Shown here: piece after piece, positions 1 through 5,528 of the stretch
Layout of the letters: every line of letters begins with the position of its first letter
Position numbering within the stretch: the first letter of the stretch is position 1
From: Methanobacteriota archaeon
Lineage (GTDB): Archaea > Methanobacteriota > Methanobacteria > Methanobacteriales > Methanobacteriaceae
Direction: 5' to 3'
Assembly: GCA_023434825.1 (NCBI GenBank)
Contig: JAEYSH010000130.1
Location: 1-10,990, forward strand
DNA: 10,990 bases
Notes under the pieces: generated by a model
Database searches by the model: none
What the model saw: only the letters and a program-made list of their open reading frames with translations
What the model was told of the DNA's origin: nothing
Program-made: the position numbers and the translations under genes

Positions 1-2
1 GT

Positions 3-911
3 TATAAAGAGCTTGTACCTTGGATGGAAGGAAAAAGATTGGGAGAACTAATGAAATATGCTAATGTTACTGTTATTCCAGCTTCAGGGGTTCCTGTTAA
101 AAAGATTAAAGGGGGCTATTTTGGGCCGGATGATAAAGGAAATTTCAAATTTGAAGTCGATCCAAGTAAAATCAGCCCTGTTTACTCTACTAAAAATAGT
201 AATGACACATGGACAGAAATAGATACTCACGGAATGAATGTAATGGTTCCAGAAGCAGTGAAAAATAATGCATATCTTGTTGTTGCCTGTGGAGATTTAA
301 AAGGAAAGGCACAAGCCGAAGCTTACATGGCAAAAAAAGGAATTAACTGCTACGCACCATGTGATAGATTTACATCAACAGTAATGCCCTATGAAGGTCC
401 CGGAGTAATTCTTGGAGGAGAACCCATAAGACAACTCAAAGATGGATCTGGTGCTGTTATTGGTGCCCAACCGTTATATTTCAGCACCAAAGAAACCATA
501 GTTGTTCAAACTACCACTAAAAGATATCCGGATCAGTATTGCGATACACCTTTCAGATTCTTTACCAATTTACAAAAAGCATACAATATCACTTTAAATG
601 TTGATGTTGTCGATGCAAGTGTTGGTGAAACAGATAAAGTAATTGCAGAGGCAAGGAAAATAGGTGCTAATGTCATTGGTGTTAGAGTTTTAAACATGAA
701 GGATAAAAAACCAGTTGAAGAGTGGTTAAAAGAAAATAAAAATCATAAAGCGATTTTATTCCATTCTGCTGCTTATGAACCCGGTTATTCTTTATTCTTT
801 GAATTCCCTTACCAGGTAACTGGACAAGACCCTAACCCAAAATTCATAAAATATGCTTCAGATTCAGAAATACAAAATAGATTCAACTCAGTAAGAAGTC
901 TCTGGCAATAA
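3..911 (+). CDS. Uncharacterised protein, 5'-truncated by the window edge
   Basis: I do not recognise this protein. The frame is open to the left window edge: codons before the ATG at 24 read YKELVPW, protein-like, and there is no Shine-Dalgarno sequence before that ATG, so the gene most likely starts outside the window. About 302 residues are visible. It has no membrane segment or signal peptide in the visible part and looks soluble. From the ATG, the first half is Gly/Lys/Pro-rich with a GPGVILGGEP turn near residue 125. The second half, from about FRFFTNLQ, alternates hydrophobic strands and helices (NVDVVDAS, KIGANVIGVRVL, KAILFHSAAYEP), which suggests an alpha/beta domain. It ends NSVRSLWQ before TAA. 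A hairpin and T-rich stretch follow. Certainty that it is a real gene is high; the function is unknown. Confidence 0.8.
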   Translation, partial: YKELVPWMEGKRLGELMKYANVTVIPASGVPVKKIKGGYFGPDDKGNFKFEVDPSKISPVYSTKNSNDTWTEIDTHGMNVMVPEAVKNNAYLVVACGDLKGKAQAEAYMAKKGINCYAPCDRFTSTVMPYEGPGVILGGEPIRQLKDGSGAVIGAQPLYFSTKETIVVQTTTKRYPDQYCDTPFRFFTNLQKAYNITLNVDVVDASVGETDKVIAEARKIGANVIGVRVLNMKDKKPVEEWLKENKNHKAILFHSAAYEPGYSLFFEFPYQVTGQDPNPKFIKYASDSEIQNRFNSVRSLWQ

Positions 912-1308
912 ATCAACCACTCGAAAATTTCCTCATATTCTTTGAATTTAGAAAGAAAAAATCATGGAATTTTTCTGCTATTACTATTAGGAAATTTAAG
1001 CTGCAAGTAGATTTAAGCTTTTGAAAGGTTCTTTGAGTTTATTTTTTTGTTTTATTTATTTTATATCTTTTTTATTAGTTATATTGTTTTTTAAGCATTT
1101 AAAAAAAAGCAAAATATCATTAGCGTTAGTTAGTACTCAATTATTTTTTAATTAAGTTTTTATATTACTTTAATTAATCTAATTTCATTTAATCTAAATT
1201 AAAGTTTGAGCAATAAACCGAAAATTAAATTTGTTAAATTTTTGAGCCAGATAAAGGCTAATTAGATGTAAAATTGATTTAATCCTTAGAATAGAAGGAG
1301 AATAAAAA
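912..1308. other. 397-bp AT-rich intergenic gap
   Basis: No convincing gene is present on either strand. The region holds the possible terminator hairpin at 954-976, a T-rich tract at 1036-1076, an AT-only inverted repeat at 1087-1106 (TTTTTTAA, GCAT, TTAAAAAA), and two copies of TTAATCTAA 15 nt apart (1174-1182, 1189-1197) enclosed by TTTAATT at 1169-1175 and AATTAAA at 1197-1203. The end nearest 1309 must hold the promoter of the membrane protein, but no single TATA box stands out in such AT-rich DNA. The minus-strand reading frame across 1194-1427 is the antisense shadow of the membrane protein start and is not a gene. Confidence 0.6.
954..976 (+). terminator. Possible hairpin terminator after the first gene
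   Basis: Arms 954-962 and 968-976 (AGAAAAAAT / AATTTTTCT) pair with one mismatch around the loop CATGG, 43 nt after the stop. A strongly T-rich stretch follows at 1036-1076, and T-rich tracts are the usual archaeal termination signal. The hairpin may be incidental; the T tract is the stronger evidence. Confidence 0.35.
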
Positions 1309-1932
1309 ATGTTTGTAGCACCAACTTGGTTAGAAGGCTTTTTGATACAATTAGGTATATATATTATAATCCCTTTAATTATAGCCATAATTTTTGGGTT
1401 AGTAAAATGGAAAAAATTAAAGGACATGGACCCACATCACAAAGAACATCACAATGAATCACATCATAGAGGACCAAAACACAAGGGATCAATATTTATA
1501 ACATTTGCTTTAGCTTTTATTGTAGCAATCATAGTAATTTACCCAATTGGTTGCATATACTGGTTCTATGAATATGAAGTACCATCTGTACAAGAAAAAA
1601 TTATTACAGTTCAAGAATGGGAACCTAAGCCGGGAATAGTTCCCAGTGATAGTGGTAGGATGGTTATAGACAATGCAAACGATTTATTACTTGTTACAAA
1701 TGAAAGTGAAGGGTTCTTTAATAATGAAAACTTCTTGTTCCAAAAATTCAATACAAGAGATATATTTAACCAGCTAAAAGTTGGAGGAACCTATAAAATC
1801 AAATATTATGGGTGGAGAAATGGATATAACAGCGGATTTCCAAATATATTAAGTGTTGAGCAAGTTATAAATGAAACAGGTGCCAAAGATAACAGATATG
1901 GCGACTATTTCGGTACAAAATTAGCAAATTAA
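1309..1932 (+). CDS. Two-helix membrane protein with His-rich loop and extracytoplasmic domain
   Basis: 207 residues. The ATG is preceded by GAAGGAG (1294-1300) at 8 nt. TM1 spans about residues 10-33 and TM2 about 61-88. The loop between them (34-60) is rich in Lys and His, with seven His in residues 43-58 (HH..HH...HH....H). By the positive-inside rule this loop is cytoplasmic, leaving the N-terminus and the C-terminal domain (89-207) outside. The outer domain has an ordered core (VPSVQEKIITVQEW, GRMVIDNANDLLLVTNESEGFF, GGTYKIKYYGWRNGYNSGFPNIL) suggesting a small beta-rich fold. I recall this core as a conserved uncharacterised domain in Methanobacteria but cannot give a family accession. 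The His cluster could bind a metal or simply carry charge. It is convergent with serA, and a single-gene unit is likely. Function unknown. Confidence 0.85.
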   Translation: MFVAPTWLEGFLIQLGIYIIIPLIIAIIFGLVKWKKLKDMDPHHKEHHNESHHRGPKHKGSIFITFALAFIVAIIVIYPIGCIYWFYEYEVPSVQEKIITVQEWEPKPGIVPSDSGRMVIDNANDLLLVTNESEGFFNNENFLFQKFNTRDIFNQLKVGGTYKIKYYGWRNGYNSGFPNILSVEQVINETGAKDNRYGDYFGTKLAN

Positions 1933-1940
1933 TTAAGGAA

Positions 1941-1965
1941 TTATTTTCTTTTTTCTTTTTATATT
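1941..1965 (+). terminator. T-rich terminator of the membrane protein gene
   Basis: A pyrimidine-rich stretch (TTATTTTCTTTTTTCTTTTT) begins about 8 nt after the TAA at 1932, typical of archaeal intrinsic termination. In the opposite direction, serA transcripts meet a T run on the minus strand at 1986-1992, so the 137-bp convergent gap can stop both. Confidence 0.5.
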
Positions 1966-2069
1966 AAAAATTATTTAGCTGGTTCAAAAAAATCTCTAAG
2001 ATCTTGAATATTATAAAAATGTTATAATTTAATTATTTATATTTTATAAAAAGAAATTAGAGGTTTGTA

Positions 2070-3650
2070 TTATAATTGAACGTAAACCGCATCGTAAACG
2101 TGCTCTAATGCTCTAATTTCATCAACCACATCTGCAGGAACCTTTTGATCGCCTGTTACAACCATTACAGCTTCTTCACCTGGTGCTTCCCTACCAACTT
2201 GCATTTTAGCGATGTTTATTCCGTGTTCTCCAAGTTTTGTTCCGATAGTACCAATACTTCCAGGAATATCCTGATATCTGGTTATTACCATTGCACCTTT
2301 AGGTTTTACGTTAACCCAGTATTCATCAATCCTTACTATCCTTGGTTCAGTAGTAGCAGTACCTTCAATACTTAATTCGCCTTTATCGCTCTTTATTTTA
2401 ATTTTTATTAGACTTTTGTATCCTTCTGCTTCACTTCTCTTACTTTCTGTAATTACTATGCCTCTATTTTTAGCAATTGTTGGGGCATTAACCATGTTTA
2501 CAGGTTCAGTAAGGATTGAATTTAGCATTTCTTTTAGTACGGCCCTGCTGAATACTTCTAATCTTGGGAAATCTGCTAATTCGCCACAGAAAGTCATATC
2601 AACTTCAGTGATGTTTCCTTTAGCTGCTTGAATTAATAAATCTGCCAGTTTTTCAGATAATATTAAATATGGTTTAATAGTCTGGAATGTGTCTGGATCT
2701 AAAATAGGCATATTTAAGACGTTCTTTGGAGCTTCTCCCATGAATACTTTCTTAACTTCGTTTGCAACAATTATTGCAGCGTCTCTTTGAGCTTCTTTAG
2801 TTGATGCACCAATATGCGGAGTTGCGACTAAATTATCCAGTTCTAGAAGTTTACTACCTTCTGGAGGTTCAGTTTCAAATACATCGAGCCCTGCACCAGC
2901 AATTTTACCTTCTTTAAGAGCCACGTAAAGATCATCTTCGTTAATTATGCCGCCTCTAGCACAGTTAACTATTATCGCATTATCTCTCATTATTTCAAAT
3001 TCATCCATTGATATGAGGTGCTTTGTTTCAGGGGTTAACGGCACGTGTATTGTCATTACATCAGAGTTTCTAAGTAAATAATCAAGCTCGACAACAGTTA
3101 CTCCAAGCTCTGCTCCAGCTTCCTCTGTTATGTATGGGTCATATACAAGTATTTCCATTCCAAATGCTTTAGCACGAATAGCTACTTGTGTTCCTATTCT
3201 ACCCATACCAATAATTCCCATGGTTTTGCCGTTTAATTCAATGCCCATAAATCTGCTTTTTTCCCATTTTCCTTCTTTAACTGATTTATCTGCAATTGAA
3301 ATTTTCCTTGCAAGTGAAAGAATTAGTCCCATAGCATGTTCTGCAACAGTGATTGATGTTGATTCCGGTGCATTTACTACCATTATTCCTTTTTCAGTGG
3401 CAGCTTGAACATCTACGTTATCTACGCCTACGCCAGCCCTTGCTATAATTTTAAGCTTTTCTGAAGCTTCTATTACATCACGTGTAACTTTAGTTCTACT
3501 CCTTACAATAATAGCATCAAAATCCTTAATTGTGTTTATTAACTCTTCTTGTGTTATTGCAGTGTCTAAAACAACCTCTGCAACCTCTTTAAGGTTTTCT
3601 ATACCTTTTTCGTTTATTTGATCAGCTATAATTACTTTCATTTTATCCAT
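2070..3650 (-). CDS. serA: D-3-phosphoglycerate dehydrogenase
   Basis: Oxidises 3-phosphoglycerate to 3-phosphohydroxypyruvate with NAD+, the first step of phosphorylated serine synthesis, in the cytoplasm. 526 residues from the chosen start, close to the roughly 525 of the long archaeal/Bacillus-type enzyme. Residues 1-95 and 275-310 form the catalytic domain. The Rossmann domain (about 96-275) carries GMGRIG at 148-153. Catalytic residues are Arg232 (NCARGG), Glu261 (DVFETEPPEG) and His279 (TPHIGAST). An allosteric substrate-binding (ASB) domain spans about 315-445, and a C-terminal ACT domain (from about 452; DIPGSIGTIGTKLGEHGINI) is the usual serine-sensing module. The start at 3650 (MDKMKV) is preferred because GGTGA lies 4 nt upstream; an ATG at 3668 has no ribosome site, and 3641 is a further possibility. 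Divergent from the GT20 pair. Confidence 0.97.
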   Translation of the reverse strand: MDKMKVIIADQINEKGIENLKEVAEVVLDTAITQEELINTIKDFDAIIVRSRTKVTRDVIEASEKLKIIARAGVGVDNVDVQAATEKGIMVVNAPESTSITVAEHAMGLILSLARKISIADKSVKEGKWEKSRFMGIELNGKTMGIIGMGRIGTQVAIRAKAFGMEILVYDPYITEEAGAELGVTVVELDYLLRNSDVMTIHVPLTPETKHLISMDEFEIMRDNAIIVNCARGGIINEDDLYVALKEGKIAGAGLDVFETEPPEGSKLLELDNLVATPHIGASTKEAQRDAAIIVANEVKKVFMGEAPKNVLNMPILDPDTFQTIKPYLILSEKLADLLIQAAKGNITEVDMTFCGELADFPRLEVFSRAVLKEMLNSILTEPVNMVNAPTIAKNRGIVITESKRSEAEGYKSLIKIKIKSDKGELSIEGTATTEPRIVRIDEYWVNVKPKGAMVITRYQDIPGSIGTIGTKLGEHGINIAKMQVGREAPGEEAVMVVTGDQKVPADVVDEIRALEHVYDAVYVQL

Positions 3651-3702
3651 TATCTCACCAAACCTCATTTAGCTAATTTTGTTAAATTGATAGAATTAAT
3701 TT

Positions 3703-3719
3703 TTTAATATAATATTAAA
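3703..3719. promoter_or_regulatory. AT palindrome in the serA promoter region
   Basis: Perfect 8-bp arms TTTAATAT and ATATTAAA around a single A, lying 53-69 bp upstream of the serA start. Read on the minus strand it contains a TATA-like ATTATATTAA, so it is probably the serA TATA element (initiation expected about 25 bp downstream, near 3680). Its symmetry could also make it an operator, but all-AT palindromes arise easily by chance here. Confidence 0.35.
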
Positions 3720-3784
3720 TGAGTAAATTAAAACTATTTTAAATTATGTATGCATTCCTTTTTAACTTTATTTAAATGAAAATT

Positions 3785-3819
3785 AATTTAAATTTGTTGC
3801 TACAATATAATAATAAAAG
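3785..3819 (+). promoter_or_regulatory. Putative promoter/leader of the first GT20 gene
   Basis: AATTTAAA (3785-3792) is a plausible TATA box. It is followed 12 bp later by ATATAATAATAAAAG (3805-3819). The second GT20 gene has the same two blocks at nearly the same distance (5460-5467 and 5479-5493; 20 versus 19 bp start to start), so the element was probably duplicated with the gene or kept by selection. With the TATA box at 3785, initiation would fall near 3812 and give a leader of about 35 nt. Confidence 0.5.
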
Positions 3820-3832
3820 GAATAATAGTATT

Positions 3833-3840
3833 AAGGAGGA
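3833..3840 (+). promoter_or_regulatory. Ribosome binding site that fixes an ATT start
   Basis: AAGGAGGA is the strongest Shine-Dalgarno match in the window. GGAGG ends at 3839, exactly 7 nt before ATT at 3847, the same spacing as GGAGG to ATG at 7172. It overlaps the upstream in-frame TAA (3832-3834), so translation of this frame must begin between here and the first in-frame ATG at 3955. Confidence 0.75.
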
Positions 3841-3846
3841 ATCTCA

Positions 3847-5337
3847 ATTTCACCAGATGACACCCACAAAGAAATTGAAGGATTTTTAAAGGATAAAAAT
3901 TTAATTGTAGCTTCAAATAGAGGTCCCGTAGAATTTCATATAGATAATAATGAAATGAGTATGAAAAGAGGTGCAGGAGGTCTCGTATCTACTTTATTAC
4001 CATTTATGACAACATTTAATGGAACATGGGTTGCAAGTGCCATGACCGAAGGAGATAGGAGGATAGCAGAAGGGCATGAAAAATGCCTAGTTCCAATTCC
4101 TGAAGAAAATCCAGAATTCTGCGTTTCATTTGTGGTTGTTGATCCTCAAATTTACGAAGATTATTACAGTGTTATAAGCAATCCTCTCCTGTGGTTTGTT
4201 CAGCATTATATGTGGAATACCCCGTATGTACCAGTTATTGATGATAATATCCATAAAGCGTGGCATGATAGTTATATTTACGTAAATCGGAGGTTCGCAG
4301 AAAAAATAATTGAAGAAGCACAAAGTGATGAAAGAAAACCGCTTATTATGTTGCAGGATTATCACCTCTACACCTGTCCTGGTTATATAAGAGAAAAACT
4401 TGGGGACATTTTTTTAAGCCAGTTTATTCATATTCCATGGCCTCAATCAGAATATTTCAGTATTTTACCAGAATATATGCAGGAAGCCATTGTTAAAGGG
4501 CTTTTATCCAATGATATTATTGGATTTCATCTGGAAAAATATGCCCGGAATTTTCTATATACTGCTGAACCTTACGTGGATAAAGTCAATTATAAAACTG
4601 ATAAAATTTGGTACGATGGGCGAGTTATATCTGTAAAAAATTATCCAATTTCAGTTGATGATAAGAGACTTGTAGAGAACTCTAAAACTAATGAAGTGCT
4701 TCAAAAGGAAGAAATAATCAAAAAAATTAAGGGCGATTGTTTTTTAATTTATAGAACTGATAGAGCAGACTTAAGTAAAAATATTACAAGAGGATTTATG
4801 GCCTTTGAGTTATTTTTACAAAAGCACCCCGAATTCCATGGAAAAGTTAAATTTTTATCCACTGGAATGCCTACAAGACAGCAAATTAAAGAATACTGCG
4901 ATTACAGAGATGAAACATATAGAATAATTGATTCAATTAATGAAAGATACTCTAAAGATGGATGGAAACCCATTGAACAAGTTTTTAAAGCAGATTATAA
5001 CCTGGTTACAGCTGCATTCAAACATTATGATTGTCTTCTGGTGAATCCTATTGTAGATGGTATGAATATTGTGGCAAAAGAAGGACCCATTGTAAACGAA
5101 AATGATGGAGTTTTAATAATGTCAAACGGCGCTGGCTCCTACGAAGAGCTTAAAGAGTACTGTATCATTGTAAATGCATATGACATCTCTCAAACTGCAG
5201 ATGCAATATACAGATCTATTATGATGAGCCGAGAGGAAAGAAAAAGGTTAATTGATGGACTTAAAGAAACAGTCCACGAACGAAATGTTTATATCTGGAT
5301 GCAGGAGCAGTTTAAAGATATTAAAAAGCAATTTTAA
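3847..5337 (+). CDS. GT20 family glycosyltransferase (trehalose-6-phosphate synthase-like), copy 1, probable ATT start
   Basis: The family joins a nucleotide-activated sugar to a sugar phosphate, classically UDP-glucose plus glucose-6-phosphate to trehalose-6-phosphate, in the cytoplasm. 496 residues if translated from ATT. Visible motifs: SNRGP 23-27 and GAGG 42-45 (N-terminal acceptor-site loop), NPLLWFVQHYMW about 112-123, QDYHL 170-174, FIHIPWP 193-199, Arg306 and Lys311 in RADLSKN (equivalent to OtsA Arg262/Lys267), DGMNIVAKE 404-412. SKN and HIPWP depart from classical SKG and HxPFP and recall VldE-like members, so the substrates are uncertain. No in-frame ATG, GTG or TTG exists from the stop at 3832 to the ATG at 3955. 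Starting at that ATG would delete SNRGP, which the paralog conserves with silent codon differences. A hairpin follows the gene, and no phosphatase gene is adjacent. Confidence 0.9.
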   Translation: MSPDDTHKEIEGFLKDKNLIVASNRGPVEFHIDNNEMSMKRGAGGLVSTLLPFMTTFNGTWVASAMTEGDRRIAEGHEKCLVPIPEENPEFCVSFVVVDPQIYEDYYSVISNPLLWFVQHYMWNTPYVPVIDDNIHKAWHDSYIYVNRRFAEKIIEEAQSDERKPLIMLQDYHLYTCPGYIREKLGDIFLSQFIHIPWPQSEYFSILPEYMQEAIVKGLLSNDIIGFHLEKYARNFLYTAEPYVDKVNYKTDKIWYDGRVISVKNYPISVDDKRLVENSKTNEVLQKEEIIKKIKGDCFLIYRTDRADLSKNITRGFMAFELFLQKHPEFHGKVKFLSTGMPTRQQIKEYCDYRDETYRIIDSINERYSKDGWKPIEQVFKADYNLVTAAFKHYDCLLVNPIVDGMNIVAKEGPIVNENDGVLIMSNGAGSYEELKEYCIIVNAYDISQTADAIYRSIMMSREERKRLIDGLKETVHERNVYIWMQEQFKDIKKQF

Positions 5338-5349
5338 GTTAAAAATATC

Positions 5350-5379
5350 TAAAAAACACCTTTTAGGTTATCTTTTTTA
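5350..5379 (+). terminator. Possible terminator between the GT20 paralogs
   Basis: TAAAAAA (5350-5356) and TTTTTTA (5373-5379) form a stem with an inner ACC/GGT pairing, 13 nt after the stop, and the descending arm is a T run. With the separate promoter at 5460 this suggests that the two paralogs are separate transcription units. Confidence 0.45.
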
Positions 5380-5459
5380 AATTTATAAAGTAATTTAATA
5401 GATTGAATTCTAGAACTAATTTTTTGAAACTAAAAAAATAAAGCACACGAATACATAAA

Positions 5460-5493
5460 AATTTAAACCTTTTAGAACATATAATAATAAAAG
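5460..5493 (+). promoter_or_regulatory. Putative promoter/leader of the second GT20 gene
   Basis: AATTTAAA (5460-5467) followed 11 bp later by ATATAATAATAAAAG (5479-5493), the latter identical to the block upstream of the first paralog. Initiation near 5487 would be expected from the first element. A second TATA-like stretch, GTATAAATAA, begins at 5493 and could serve instead, which would give a very short leader. Confidence 0.45.
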
Positions 5494-5515
5494 TATAAAT
5501 AATAATAAAAATATT

Positions 5516-5520
5516 GGGGG
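5516..5520 (+). promoter_or_regulatory. GGGGG ribosome binding site that decides the second GT20 start
   Basis: GGGGG ends 8 nt before ATT at 5529. The same GGGGG serves the secreted-protein gene (minus strand 9278-9274) at 6 nt from its ATG, so it is a plausible site in this genome (one G:U wobble against the CCUCC of 16S rRNA). It lies just downstream of the competing TTG at 5514, which has no site of its own. Confidence 0.55.
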
Positions 5521-5528
5521 AAAATAAA

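Noticed and set aside
1087..1106. TTTTTTAA-GCAT-TTAAAAAA hairpin as an RNA gene or strong terminator
   Set aside because: An AT-only stem is weakly stable and expected in DNA of this composition; mentioned only within the gap description.
1194..1427. Minus-strand 77-residue frame
   Set aside because: Antisense to the start of the membrane protein, with no ribosome site and low-complexity composition.
2145..3408. Plus-strand frames at 2145-2375, 2416-2631 and 3130-3408
   Set aside because: All lie antisense to serA, whose domains are intact throughout.
3651..3846. Riboswitch or serine-responsive leader upstream of serA
   Set aside because: The leader would be only about 30 nt and AT-rich, with no structured GC-containing element.
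3857..3889. ATG at 3857 in another frame as the start of a small upstream peptide or a frameshifted GT20
   Set aside because: It runs only 10 codons to TAA at 3887-3889 and would need a frameshift; the GT20 frame is already open and conserved from before this point.
4126..4365. Minus-strand 79-residue frame
   Set aside because: Antisense shadow of the conserved GT20 coding region.
3955..5337. First GT20 gene starting at the ATG at 3955 (460 residues)
   Set aside because: It would remove SNRGP and the first beta strand, conserved in the paralog with silent codon changes, and the ATG has no Shine-Dalgarno sequence before it, whereas GGAGG sits 7 nt before ATT at 3847.
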